NCBI RefSeq assembly: GCF_032116555.1
Contig: NZ_CP134949.1
Span: 620,001 to 684,000, forward strand
Direction of reading: 5' to 3'
Length of the DNA stretch: 64,000 nt
DNA from: Halobaculum sp. XH14
GTDB taxonomy: Archaea > Halobacteriota > Halobacteria > Halobacteriales > Haloferacaceae
The notes beneath the pieces were generated by a model. It did no database searches. It saw only the letters and a program-made list of their open reading frames with translations, and was not told the DNA's origin. Positions 43,134 to 51,835 of the stretch are shown here, piece by piece. Made by a program: the position numbers and the translations under genes. Numbering within the stretch: the stretch's first letter is position 1; each line of letters starts with the position of its first letter.

Positions 43134-43239
43134 GCGTCGGGCTCCGGTTGGTGGTCCATCGGCGTTCTTCCGGCCGGGGCGCGCCCCCTTCAGGTCGGCG
43201 TTTTCGGCCCCGTTCGGAACGGGGACGTCGGGGCGTCAA

Positions 43240-43593
43240 CTACCGTGGCGAGTCGGTCCCGGAGTCCGGGTCGACCTCGGGCAGTTCCTCGACCGAGCCC
43301 GCCAGCCCGGCGGCGTCGGCGGCGAGCGTCTCGTAGTCGACGCCGGCCTCCTCGGCGACCGCCCTGAGGTGCGTCGCAAGCAGCGTCAGCGCCCGGAGCC
43401 CCTCCTCCTCGGGCGTGTCGGCGGTCTGTGCGAACGTCGTGTCCACCTCGCCGCCGCGGACGACGCCGACGTGGATCGCGGTGACGTCGTCGGCCTCAAG
43501 CAGGGCCCGCGCGTTCGCCAGCTCCCGGTCGAACGTCGTCCCGCCCGCGGCGTCGCCGGTCCCGTCCCGGTCGTCGGACTCGTCCTCGCTCAT
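43240..43593 (-). CDS. acidic cytoplasmic protein of unknown function
   Basis: A 117-residue protein with disordered acidic ends. The central 75 residues form an ordered alpha/beta unit (ELANARALLEADDVTAIHVG and LRALTLLATHLRAVAEEAG). No family is recognised. It begins 66 bases after the Rieske gene stop, so co-transcription is possible. Confidence 0.65.
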   Translation of the reverse strand: MSEDESDDRDGTGDAAGGTTFDRELANARALLEADDVTAIHVGVVRGGEVDTTFAQTADTPEEEGLRALTLLATHLRAVAEEAGVDYETLAADAAGLAGSVEELPEVDPDSGTDSPR

Positions 43594-43659
43594 GGCTCGA
43601 CCGTCGGTCGACCGGGAGAAAAGCGCGTCGTCGCGGAATCGGTTCGTCGTCGGAACGGT

Positions 43660-44556
43660 TCAGTCCGGGCGGGGCCGGGAGGTGAACACCGTGGAGACGA
43701 TCTGGAACGGCACGTAGACCGACTGGTGGCACGGGCAGTAGACGCCGTTTTCGGCGTCGTACCGCGCCGACCCCTCGTTCTCCTTGAACCCCGGGACACA
43801 GCAGAAGTGGGTACACTTGTTCAGCCACGCGATGAACCCCTGGGAGGTGGACGCCTGGAGCCACTCCTGGGTGTCCCCGTCGGCCTCGTACGTCTCGCCG
43901 TTGGGGGCCCGGACCGACCCGCTGTTCGCGAGCTCCTCGATGAGCGGACTCCGGAGCAGCTGGATGGTGATGACGTCCTCGGTTCCCTGTGAGCGCCAGG
44001 TCCCGGTCGCGGGCTTACCCATGCCCTCGACGCCGATGCCGTTGCCCCAGGTCTCGTAGTCCGAGAACAGGTCGACCGTGAACCGGTCGCCGCCGCTCAT
44101 CGCGTCCGCCTGCCACTGGTAGGCCGGATCGGCGCCGGAGTGGAAGTAGTTCCCGCCCTCGGGCTCGAACCCCGGCTGGATGCCGGTGTACGTCTCGACG
44201 CCGCAGTACTGGAACCACTCCGAGGAGTACGTCTGTCCGCCCATGTCCATTTCGGCCACCTGGACCTGGACGCCCTGCTCGGTCGTGGAGGTGACCTCGG
44301 GCCACACCCCGCGGATCGCGCCGTCGCCGTCGATCTCGATGGGGATCTGGGGCATGCCGCGGGGCGCCGGCCCCGCGGTGTTCTCGATGGCCATCGCCTG
44401 GGTGGTCCCGCCACCCGACCCGCCGGATGCGGTGACGCTGTTGACCGTCGCCGAGCCGACGGCACCGACGCCGGCCAGCGACGCACCCCCCACGACGCCC
44501 TTGACGAACCGGCGACGTCCGGAGTCGCCCGGGTACTTGTCGTCGTCTACGCTCAT
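43660..44556 (-). CDS. Tat-exported Rieske [2Fe-2S] protein
   Basis: A 298-residue protein. A twin-arginine signal (SGRRRFVKGVVGGASLAG) leads to the membrane anchor. The cluster motifs are CTHFCCVPG near residue 250 and CPCHQS near 276, giving two Cys and two His ligands and the disulfide pair. An additional adjacent cysteine makes the first motif CTHFCC. Rieske proteins oxidise quinols in bc-type complexes or transfer electrons elsewhere outside the membrane. No cytochrome b gene is near. The long region between signal and cluster is haloarchaeal. The ATG at 44556 is fixed by the TATA spacing. Confidence 0.9.
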   Translation of the reverse strand: MSVDDDKYPGDSGRRRFVKGVVGGASLAGVGAVGSATVNSVTASGGSGGGTTQAMAIENTAGPAPRGMPQIPIEIDGDGAIRGVWPEVTSTTEQGVQVQVAEMDMGGQTYSSEWFQYCGVETYTGIQPGFEPEGGNYFHSGADPAYQWQADAMSGGDRFTVDLFSDYETWGNGIGVEGMGKPATGTWRSQGTEDVITIQLLRSPLIEELANSGSVRAPNGETYEADGDTQEWLQASTSQGFIAWLNKCTHFCCVPGFKENEGSARYDAENGVYCPCHQSVYVPFQIVSTVFTSRPRPD

Positions 44557-44580
44557 AGCGGGGAGTCGGCGGGGACGATG

Positions 44581-44587
44581 CAAAAGC
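44581..44587 (-). promoter_or_regulatory. TATA-like box for the Rieske gene
   Basis: caaaagc (coding strand GCTTTTG) lies 25-31 bases upstream of the ATG at 44556. Confidence 0.45.
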
Positions 44588-44732
44588 CTGACGAAAGGCC
44601 GAACACGCCCGCAGTCGCGGAGTATTCCGGCTTCCGTCGGGCCCCTGCCGCTCCGGGGATTCTCCGGTCGTCCCGCTCGCCACGACGGACCGGACGATAC
44701 GTCCCCCGCACCGGCGCGAGCCGACCTTCACG

Positions 44733-44739
44733 ATTATTT
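44733..44739 (+). promoter_or_regulatory. TATA-like box for ppc
   Basis: ATTATTT in cgattatttc lies about 70 bases before the ppc ATG. Initiation about 25 bases on would give a leader of about 45 bases, which then contains the palindrome at 44779-44795. Distinct from the leaderless pattern of most genes here. Confidence 0.45.
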
Positions 44740-44778
44740 CAGTTCGGAGGCAATTTTTCGACGAACCGGGAAAGGCTC

Positions 44779-44795
44779 TACCCCACGGAGGGGTA
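44779..44795 (+). promoter_or_regulatory. perfect palindrome in the ppc leader
   Basis: TACCCC-ACGGA-GGGGTA, with six-base arms and a five-base loop, ends nine bases before the ppc ATG. The right arm includes the GGAGGGG that could serve as Shine-Dalgarno site. A hairpin in the mRNA would hide that site; in DNA it could be an operator. Either role is inference. Confidence 0.45.
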
Positions 44796-44804
44796 TGACA
44801 TGAT

Positions 44805-47501
44805 ATGGCAAGCGACGAGCGCGACGTCCGGCGGGACGTGCGCGAACTGGGCGCGCTCCTCGGCGAGGTCGTGGAGCAACAGACCTCCCTCTCCGCCTTC
44901 GAGGCGGTCGAGGACGCACGGACCGGGGCGATCGACTACCGACGCGGGTCGGCCGACAGCCGGGAGTCACTTCGAGACCGGCTCTCGGGACTGGACCCCG
45001 AGACGACGCGGACGGTCGCACGGGCGTTCGCGACGTACTTCGAACTGGTCAACGTCGCGGAGGAGCGCGAACGGGTGCGCGCGGTCCGGCGCGGCGAGGA
45101 CGACGGGACGCTCCCCGACGGGCTGAGCGCGACCGTCGACGCGCTCGACGAGGTGGACGACGACCTCGCCCAGCGCGCGCTCGAGGACGTCCGCGTCGTC
45201 CCGACGTTCACCGCCCACCCGACCGAGGCGCGCCGAAAGACGGTGAAGGCGAAGCTCAGGGAGGTCTCGAACGTGCTCGCGGAGCTCGACGAGCGCCGGC
45301 TCACCGACCGCGAGACGGCCTCGTTCGGCCGGGACCTCGAGTCCGAGGTGGAGTCGCTGTGGGCGACCCGGCAGGTTCGCCCCCGTCGCCCGACGCCGAC
45401 CGACGAGGCGCGCGACGTGCGCTGGTACCTGGAGGGGACGCTGTTCGACGTCGTCGGCGACGCGTACGACTCGCTGGCGGACGCGGTGAAGGACGCTCAT
45501 CCCGGCGTCGACGTCCCCGAAGTGCTCTCGTTCCGCTCGTGGGCGGGCAGCGACCGCGACGGCAACCCGCACGTCACGCCCGAGGTCACGAGCGAGACGC
45601 TCGCCGCCCAGCGCGACGCGGTGCTCGCCCGGTACGACGAGGAACTGGCCGCGCTCGCGGGTGCGGTGAGCCACGAGGGGAGTCGGCTCTCCCACACCGA
45701 GGCGTTCGACGCCGAGGTGGCGACCCAGCGCGACGCGGCCCCGCGCCCGGCCGACGAGGCCGACGAGCGCTACCCGGAGGAGCCGTACCGCCGGCTCGTC
45801 TCCCTGCTCCGGTCGCGGCTGGACCGGGTGGACGACCTGCGCCCGGGCGGGTTCGACGACGCCGAGGAACTGACCGTGGCGCTCTCCGCGCTCGCGTCCG
45901 ACCTCAGGGCGAACGGCCACGACTCGGTCGCGGCCGAACACGTCGACCCGCTCGTCCGCCGCGTGGAGACGTTCGGCTTCTCGCTCGCCTCGCTCGACCT
46001 GCGCGACCACCAGGAGAACCACACCGAGACCGTCGCGGCGGTCCTCGACCGCGAGGGGGTCGACTACGCCGGGATGGACGAGGACGACCGGGTCGAGGTG
46101 CTCACCGAATCGGTGCTCGGGGAGTCGGTCGGCAGCCTCGAGACGGCCGACCTCGACGACACGCCGGCCCGCGTCTGCGAGCGCTTCGACGCGCTGGCCG
46201 GCTGGCACGCCGAGTACGGCGCCGACGCCATCGACGCCTACTGCATCTCGATGACCGAGGAGCCGTCCCACGTCCTCGAGGTGCTCTACCTCGCGGACCT
46301 GGCCGGGGTCGTCTCCCTGCCCGAACACTGCGGGCTCGACGTGGTGCCGCTGCTGGAGACCGCGTCAGCGCTGGCGAACGCCCGCGACATCCTCGGCACG
46401 CTCGTGGACAACGACGCCTACGGCGCGGCGCTCACGGCCCGCGGCGGCGTGCAGGAGGTGATGCTCGGCTACTCGGACTCGAACAAGGAGAACGGCCCGC
46501 TCGCGGCGTCATGGGACCTCCACCGGAACGCGCGTCGGCTCGCTGAGGTGGCCGAGGACGTGGGCGTTGACCTCCGACTGTTCCACGGGCGCGGCGGCTC
46601 CATCTCGCGGGGCGGCGGCCCGATGAACGAGGCGCTGCTCGCGCTCCCGCCCGAGACGGCGACGGGGGAGGTGAAGTTCACCGAGCAGGGCGAGGCCATC
46701 GCCGAGAAGTACGCGAACCCGCGCGTCGCCGGGCGTGAACTCGAACAGATGCTCGACGCGCAGGTTCGGGCCCGGCTCCGACAGCTCACGGGCGAGGCGA
46801 CCGAGCCGAAACCCGAGTGGGAGGACGCGATGGACGTCGCCGCCGAGGGTGCCCGGTCGGCCTACCGCGACCTGCTGGACACCGACGGCTTCGTCCGGTA
46901 CTTCGAGACGGCGACGCCGCTCACGGTCATCGAGGACCTGAACATGGGCTCGCGGCCCGCCTCCCGCAGCGGCGAGCGCAGCGTCGAGGACCTCCGCGCC
47001 ATCCCCTGGGTGTTCTCGTGGACCCAGTCCCGCGCCATCCTGCCGGGCTGGTACTCGGTCGCCGCGGGGCTCGACGCGTATCTCGACGGCGACGGGGGGA
47101 GCGAGGGCGGCGACCTCGGCACGCTCCGCGAGATGTACGAGGAGTGGCCGTTCTTCCGGACGACGGTGGACCACATCGGCCTCTCGCTGGCCCGCACGGA
47201 ACTCGAGATCGCCGCCGAGTACGCCGAACTCGCGCCGTCGGAGCTCCGGGAGCGCTTCTTCCCGGAGATCAGGCGGGAGTACGAGCGCGCGGTCGAACTG
47301 GTCCGGGCCATCACGGGCCGCGAGACGCTCCCGCGCCGGGAGTGGCTCGTCGAGAACCTCGAACGCCGGAACCCGTACGTCGACCCGCTGAACCTCCTGC
47401 AGGTCCAGTTGCTCGGCCGGACCCACCGGACCGAGGCCGAGGAGCGCGCCCTGCGGCTCACGGTGAAGGGCATCGCGGCCGGGATGAAGAACACGGGCTA
47501 G
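44805..47501 (+). CDS. ppc: phosphoenolpyruvate carboxylase
   Basis: An 898-residue bacterial-type PEPC of normal length. The catalytic histidine lies in TFTAHPTEARRKT near residue 138. The PEP and bicarbonate sites are LGYSDSNKENGPLAAS (about 553), FHGRGGSISRGGGP (about 592) and FTEQGEAIAEKYANP (about 625). The C-terminus ends in MKNTG, as is typical. It carboxylates PEP to oxaloacetate to refill the TCA cycle. Its stop interlocks with the stop of the minus-strand gene that follows (CTAG). The leader holds a palindrome. Confidence 0.97.
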   Translation: MASDERDVRRDVRELGALLGEVVEQQTSLSAFEAVEDARTGAIDYRRGSADSRESLRDRLSGLDPETTRTVARAFATYFELVNVAEERERVRAVRRGEDDGTLPDGLSATVDALDEVDDDLAQRALEDVRVVPTFTAHPTEARRKTVKAKLREVSNVLAELDERRLTDRETASFGRDLESEVESLWATRQVRPRRPTPTDEARDVRWYLEGTLFDVVGDAYDSLADAVKDAHPGVDVPEVLSFRSWAGSDRDGNPHVTPEVTSETLAAQRDAVLARYDEELAALAGAVSHEGSRLSHTEAFDAEVATQRDAAPRPADEADERYPEEPYRRLVSLLRSRLDRVDDLRPGGFDDAEELTVALSALASDLRANGHDSVAAEHVDPLVRRVETFGFSLASLDLRDHQENHTETVAAVLDREGVDYAGMDEDDRVEVLTESVLGESVGSLETADLDDTPARVCERFDALAGWHAEYGADAIDAYCISMTEEPSHVLEVLYLADLAGVVSLPEHCGLDVVPLLETASALANARDILGTLVDNDAYGAALTARGGVQEVMLGYSDSNKENGPLAASWDLHRNARRLAEVAEDVGVDLRLFHGRGGSISRGGGPMNEALLALPPETATGEVKFTEQGEAIAEKYANPRVAGRELEQMLDAQVRARLRQLTGEATEPKPEWEDAMDVAAEGARSAYRDLLDTDGFVRYFETATPLTVIEDLNMGSRPASRSGERSVEDLRAIPWVFSWTQSRAILPGWYSVAAGLDAYLDGDGGSEGGDLGTLREMYEEWPFFRTTVDHIGLSLARTELEIAAEYAELAPSELRERFFPEIRREYERAVELVRAITGRETLPRREWLVENLERRNPYVDPLNLLQVQLLGRTHRTEAEERALRLTVKGIAAGMKNTG

Positions 47502-47737
47502 GGCCGGAGCAGTTTCGCCGCGAGCCTGACCGTTCCAGCGCCGAAGACGGCGACGGTGGCGGTCACGGCGAGCAGCGCGAGCGCGGCGGTGAGTGCGCCG
47601 TCGATGCTCTCGGCGCCCGCGACCCGCGTCAACAGCGCGCCCAGCAGCGCGAACAGGACGGCGACGCCGAGGACGAGACGGACGGCCGGACGAGGGGGCC
47701 CCCCGTCGGGTGCGTCCGTGGTGGAGGTGTCTGGCAT
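47498..47737 (-). CDS. small two-helix membrane protein
   Basis: A 79-residue protein. After a polar N-terminus (MPDTSTTDAPDGGPPRP) come two hydrophobic helices, VRLVLGVAVLFALLGALLTR and ALTAALALLAVTATVAVFGA. No family is recognised. The ATG at 47737 is preferred to an upstream start at 47818 because a TATA-like box on the coding strand (about 47763-47771) is at the right distance. Its TAG stop overlaps the ppc stop on the other strand. Confidence 0.6.
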   Translation of the reverse strand: MPDTSTTDAPDGGPPRPAVRLVLGVAVLFALLGALLTRVAGAESIDGALTAALALLAVTATVAVFGAGTVRLAAKLLRP

Positions 47738-47875
47738 GGCGTCCCGACGGACGGGCCCGTGGGGGATAAGACTCGGCCAGGCGTTCGGTGAAAGTAAATG
47801 TGGTCGGTCGACTGCCACGCTCGGCGGTTCGCTACGGGCTCACCGCCTCCGTTTCCGACCGCCGTCCGCCGCGAC

Positions 47876-48679
47876 CTACGGTCGCGCGTTCCACGGCGCT
47901 TCCTCGAAATCCACGATCCGGCGGCGCTCGTCGAGCGCGTCGATCGTGGCGACGTCCTCATCGTCGAGTTCGAGGTCGGTCGCGGCCAGGTTCTCGCGGA
48001 TGTGGGCTCCGCCAGTCGCCTTCGGGATGGCGGCGATCTCGTCCTTCGAGAGCAGCCACGCGAGGCTCACCTGCGCGGGCGAGGCGTCGTGCGTGTCCGC
48101 GATGGACACGAGTTCGGGCACGTCCGCGACCTGGTTGCGCGCGATGGGGCAGTAGGCGACGAGCCAGTGGTCGTCCTCGCGCGCGATCTCCCGGAGTTCC
48201 TCCTGCTGGAGCAACGGGTGACACTCGACCTGGTGGGCGAAGACGGGCGCGTCGAGCAGGTCGCGTGCCTCCCGTAGTTGATCCGGTCGGAAGTTCGAGA
48301 GGCCGACGTTGCGGACCAGCCCCTCGTCGACGAGGTCGTCGAGCGCGCGGCACGTCTCGGGCGCGTCGTAGGTGTTGATCGGCCAGTGGACGTACAGCAG
48401 GTCGATCGCGTCGACGCCGAGCGCCTCGGCGCTCCCGCGGGCCGACTCGACCGCGTCGTCGTACGCGAGGTTCCCCGTCGCCAGCTTCGTCGCCACGAAG
48501 ACGTCCTCGCGGTCCACGTCGGCGGCCGCGAGCGCGTCGCCGACGGCCGCCTCGTTCTCGTAGCTCTGGGCCGTGTCGACGTGGCGGTAGCCGGCCGCGA
48601 GGCCGATCTCGACGCTCTCGGTACACTGGTCGCCGTCGAGCTGGTAGGTGCCCTGACCGAACCGGCGGAACCGTGGCAT
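47876..48679 (-). CDS. aldo/keto reductase
   Basis: A 267-residue NADP-dependent reductase. The catalytic tetrad is visible: Asp and Tyr in HVDTAQSYENE (about residues 35-40), Lys in FVATKLATG (about 65) and His in YVHWP (about 96). GLSNFRPDQL and IAAIPKATG (nucleotide binding) are intact. It reduces aldehydes or ketones; the substrate is unknown. The ATG at 48679 is chosen; the longer frame upstream is Arg/Pro-rich shadow. It diverges from the DUF5789-like gene. Confidence 0.9.
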   Translation of the reverse strand: MPRFRRFGQGTYQLDGDQCTESVEIGLAAGYRHVDTAQSYENEAAVGDALAAADVDREDVFVATKLATGNLAYDDAVESARGSAEALGVDAIDLLYVHWPINTYDAPETCRALDDLVDEGLVRNVGLSNFRPDQLREARDLLDAPVFAHQVECHPLLQQEELREIAREDDHWLVAYCPIARNQVADVPELVSIADTHDASPAQVSLAWLLSKDEIAAIPKATGGAHIRENLAATDLELDDEDVATIDALDERRRIVDFEEAPWNARP

Positions 48680-48847
48680 GGTGAACGGGTGAACGTTCGT
48701 CGCCGCGGGCGTGAATCCGTCGGTGCCGGCGGCGGTGGCCGGGTCGAGGCTTCGGGTGCCAGTTCGGGCGTGGCCGCGGTCGTTCAGACGGGACTCCCTC
48801 GGGAAATCGGCGACAAGAGGTAACCCCGTCGAGGTACAAGCCACCGC

Positions 48848-49177
48848 ATGGCCGACGACGACACCGAGCGCGAGGGAGGCGTCGACTTCTCGGCGATCAA
48901 CCCGCTACTGGCGGAGCTCTCGTATCCGGTGACCGCGGAGGAACTCGTCGAACGGCACGGCGACAGGGAGTTGAAGCCGACCAACGCCGAGCCAATCTCG
49001 ATCGCGGAGCTGTTCGAGCCGATGGGCGACGCGACGTTCGAGTCGGCCGAGGAGGTGCGCCGGATGGCGCTCGGCCAGATGCCCAGCGAGTCGGTCGGCA
49101 GGGAGGGGTACTCGGACCGCGGCACCGACGTCGACACGGGGGACGAGGACGAGGCGGCCGGGGACGAGTCGTTCTGA
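48848..49177 (+). CDS. DUF5789-like haloarchaeal protein, paralogue 2
   Basis: A 109-residue acidic protein. It matches the gene at 10281-10610 along its length: GVDFSAINPLLAELSYPVTA, EELVERHGDREL, TFESAEEVRRMALGQMPSES and GREGYSDRG. The shared order and length show paralogy. Function is unknown. It is followed on the same strand by the DUF5802-like gene. Confidence 0.82.
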   Translation: MADDDTEREGGVDFSAINPLLAELSYPVTAEELVERHGDRELKPTNAEPISIAELFEPMGDATFESAEEVRRMALGQMPSESVGREGYSDRGTDVDTGDEDEAAGDESF

Positions 49178-49308
49178 TCCGGTCGCGGGCGAGTTCGACC
49201 CGGCCAGCGACGGAGAAATCGCCGACGGCAGTAGGGTGATTGCACGCCGATATAATGCTTATCGGTAACACTTAACAAGGGCTCGGCGGCTACCATCAGT
49301 TGCACGGC

Positions 49309-49665
49309 ATGTTCGAACGCTTCTCAAGCGGCTACTACCTCGGTCGGCTGTACGTCCAGCCCCGGGGAGAGAGCGAGGCGGCGATCAGGCGCGACGACCA
49401 CGAGCGGGTCAACGAACAGCTCTACGCCACAGGAGCGGGCGTGGAGCGACTCGACAACCCGCTCGTGATGAAAGTCGGCACGCGCCACTATCCGGTCGTC
49501 GGCGACGACGACGTGCCGCGGGGCACGCTGACGCTGCCACGGGACGCGGTGCCGGGCGATCTGGAGGGGAGGCTCCCGGCACGCCACGAGGTGCTGCTCG
49601 CCAACGCCGAGCGCGCCGAGGACATGCTCCAGTACACCGGCTGGGAGGGAGAATCGAGCGCGTAA
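49309..49665 (+). CDS. DUF5802-like haloarchaeal protein
   Basis: A 118-residue protein: MFERFSSGYYLGRLYVQP at the N-terminus, DHERVNEQLYATG, NPLVMKVGTRHYPV, and a proline-rich middle region before ARHEVLLANAERAEDMLQY. This fits the haloarchaeal family recalled as DUF5802. No function is known. The ATG at 49309 is preferred to a TTG at 49300 because the family begins MFERF. A TATA-like atataatgctta lies about 50-60 bases upstream. Confidence 0.75.
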   Translation: MFERFSSGYYLGRLYVQPRGESEAAIRRDDHERVNEQLYATGAGVERLDNPLVMKVGTRHYPVVGDDDVPRGTLTLPRDAVPGDLEGRLPARHEVLLANAERAEDMLQYTGWEGESSA

Positions 49666-49759
49666 CACCCCGGACGGACGGTCGGTCCGGACCAGCCGCC
49701 CGATTTCACCTCCGCCGCGGATGGTGGACAGCCAAGTACCCGCCGGCGGAGGTTCCGCC

Positions 49760-50254
49760 ATGGAGACGACCCGACACCTGACCGCGACCGTCTACGTCGT
49801 CAACGACGGCGCGACCGCCCTCCACGAACACGAGCGCATGGGGATCACCATCCCGCCCGGCGGCCACGTGGACCGCGGGGAACTCCCCCACGAGGCCGGC
49901 CTCCGCGAGGTCCGCGAGGAGACCGGCCTCGACGCGACGCTCGTCGACGACGCGCCGAGCGTGGACGCGCCGGCCGGCCGCGCGCTCCCCCGACCGCGCC
50001 ACCAGATGCTCTACGACGTCAACGTCCACGAGGACGGGACGGTCGGCCACCAGCACGTCGACCAGCTCTTCTTCGCGTCCGCGGCGGACCGGGCCTTCGA
50101 CCCGGCCGACGGCGAGGAAGGGGCCGACTCCTGGGACTGGTACACGCCCGGGGAGCTCCGCGACGACGACGCCGTGGCCGCCGACGTGGCCGAACTCGGC
50201 ACGGAGGCCATCGAGACGGTCGAAGCCGCCGAAGCGGCGAACGCGACCCGCTGA
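49760..50254 (+). CDS. NUDIX hydrolase
   Basis: A 164-residue NUDIX protein. The box reads GGHVDRGELP then HEAGLREVREETG, residues about 34-56, with the REXXEE core. The N-terminus HLTATVYVVND is the first beta-strand. The substrate is unknown. The ATG at 49760 is preferred to one at 49721 because the family starts close to the strand and the extension is Gly-rich. It precedes the Vms1-like gene by 51 bases. Confidence 0.82.
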   Translation: METTRHLTATVYVVNDGATALHEHERMGITIPPGGHVDRGELPHEAGLREVREETGLDATLVDDAPSVDAPAGRALPRPRHQMLYDVNVHEDGTVGHQHVDQLFFASAADRAFDPADGEEGADSWDWYTPGELRDDDAVAADVAELGTEAIETVEAAEAANATR

Positions 50255-50305
50255 ACGTCGCCACCTTCGGGCACCTTTTTCCGGCCCCGTGTCGCGCACT
50301 CGGGT

Positions 50306-51193
50306 ATGCTCGACCGACTCCTCGGGCGCGCCGGCCTGAAGGCGCGCATCGAGGACCTCGAGGACGAACGCGACTCGCTCCGGGGGAAACTCGACGGCGA
50401 GGCCGAACGCCGCCGCGAGGCGGTCCACCGACGCCAGGAGGCCGAGGAGCGCGTCAACGACCTCGAACACCGCATCGAGGAGCTGGAGGACCGCGTCGAC
50501 CGCGCGGAGGGTGAGGAGGCCGGCCCGTCCCCGCGCGGCACGGAGACGCTCGGCCGGGGGCGACTCGATTCGGTTCTCTCGCGCCTCCGGAGCGTCGAGG
50601 CCGGTGCGGAGGGCGCGCTCTCGGCGATGGTGACCGACGAGGTTCCCGACGCGCTCGCGGATCAACTCGGCGACCGAGCGCCGCTCGTCCGCCGCGCGGC
50701 CCCGACGCTCGTCTACCACGACGACGCCGGCCTCGTCTCGTGCGCGCTCGACCCGCCGCTCGCGCCCGAGCCGTTCTGCGAGTGGGCCGAGGCGTTCCGG
50801 GTCGAGGAGTCGTGGTTCCGGCCGACGGGACGGCTCGCGTTCGGCCTCGTCCGCTCGGACACGTTCGGCCTAGGGGTGTACGAGGACGGCGAGCGCGTCT
50901 CATTCGAGGGCGTCACGACCGACGTGATGAGCGAACACGACAAGGGCGGCTACTCGCAGGCCCGGTTCGAACGGATCCGGGACGAACAGATCGACGAGCA
51001 CCTCGACCGCTGTCGGGAACTGCTGGCCGACGTGGACGCGGAGCGGGTCGTCCTCGTCGGCGAGCGCACGGTGCTGACCGAGGTGCGCGAGCACGCCGAC
51101 CACACCGCCGGGAGCGACGCGACCGGCGACCCCGAGGACGCGCTCGCGGACGCCTTCGAGGACTTCTGGACCGCGACGCTGCGGCTGCTCTGA
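50306..51193 (+). CDS. Vms1/Ankzf1-like (eRF1-superfamily) protein with coiled coil
   Basis: A 295-residue protein. Residues 10-70 form a coiled coil (from LKARIEDLEDERDSLR to HRIEELEDRVDRAEGE). The rest is a release-factor-like domain ending in KGGYSQARFERIRDEQIDEH near residue 215, similar to the GGxSQxR motif with the key glutamine of Vms1/Ankzf1 peptidyl-tRNA hydrolases. These proteins cleave nascent chains from stalled large ribosomal subunits. The archaeal role is inferred from the family. Confidence 0.72.
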   Translation: MLDRLLGRAGLKARIEDLEDERDSLRGKLDGEAERRREAVHRRQEAEERVNDLEHRIEELEDRVDRAEGEEAGPSPRGTETLGRGRLDSVLSRLRSVEAGAEGALSAMVTDEVPDALADQLGDRAPLVRRAAPTLVYHDDAGLVSCALDPPLAPEPFCEWAEAFRVEESWFRPTGRLAFGLVRSDTFGLGVYEDGERVSFEGVTTDVMSEHDKGGYSQARFERIRDEQIDEHLDRCRELLADVDAERVVLVGERTVLTEVREHADHTAGSDATGDPEDALADAFEDFWTATLRLL

Positions 51194-51256
51194 GGCGATC
51201 GGGCGTCACGAACGGGCGTCGGGATCGGCCCAGGCCCCAACCGGATCGCCCCCACA

Positions 51257-51260
51257 TTTA
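51257..51260 (+). promoter_or_regulatory. TATA-like box for the Rid-like gene
   Basis: TTTA in acatttacgg lies 26-29 bases before the ATG at 51286. Confidence 0.5.
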
Positions 51261-51285
51261 CGGGGCGAAGCCGGGAGCGTCCACC

Positions 51286-51747
51286 ATGGAGAAGACCGTG
51301 TTCAGGCGGGAAAACCGCGAGGACGACGCGGTGGCGGCGACGGCCGTCCGCACCTGCCACGCCGACCACGACCACGTCCAGTTCGACGGCTTCGTCGCGC
51401 CGGGCGAGACGCCGAGAGCCCAGGCGGACCGGGCGCTCTCGTTCGCGGATCGGTTCCTCCGCGAGTACTGCGACGGGAGCCTGGCGGACGTGACGATGAT
51501 CCGCCACTACGTCCGCGAGGACCTGCTGCCCGAGGCGGAGTTCGAGATCGGCGAGGCCTGCCGCGAGCACTTCTCGCCGCCCGAACTCCCGGGGACCGTG
51601 ATGGTCGGCGTGAGCGACGTGGTCGGCGGCGACCACGCGGTGAAGATCGAACTCGAGGCGCGGATCCCCCACGAGCGCGGCGAGACGGAGGTGGTGGAAC
51701 TGCCGCCGCCGCCGGGCTACACGAACAGTGCCGAACGGATCGAGTGA
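51286..51747 (+). CDS. Rid (YjgF/UK114)-like protein
   Basis: A 153-residue protein. The block DVTMIRHYVREDLLPEAEFE and the C-terminal PGTVMVGVSDVVGGDHAVKIELEARIP have the Rid-fold order (a helix pair, then PxxTxVGV and a strand EIEA). In Rid proteins this fold deaminates reactive imines or binds small acids; the key arginine (R in PxRTxV) is not obvious here. A TATA-like box is 26-29 bases upstream of the ATG. The assignment is tentative. Confidence 0.55.
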   Translation: MEKTVFRRENREDDAVAATAVRTCHADHDHVQFDGFVAPGETPRAQADRALSFADRFLREYCDGSLADVTMIRHYVREDLLPEAEFEIGEACREHFSPPELPGTVMVGVSDVVGGDHAVKIELEARIPHERGETEVVELPPPPGYTNSAERIE

Positions 51748-51835
51748 CGGCGGACGTCGTTCACGACGGCGCTGGGAGGACTCCTTGGTCCGCGCGCGTG
51801 ACGCGAACTCGTGAAACTCCGTCCTCCAGATACGC

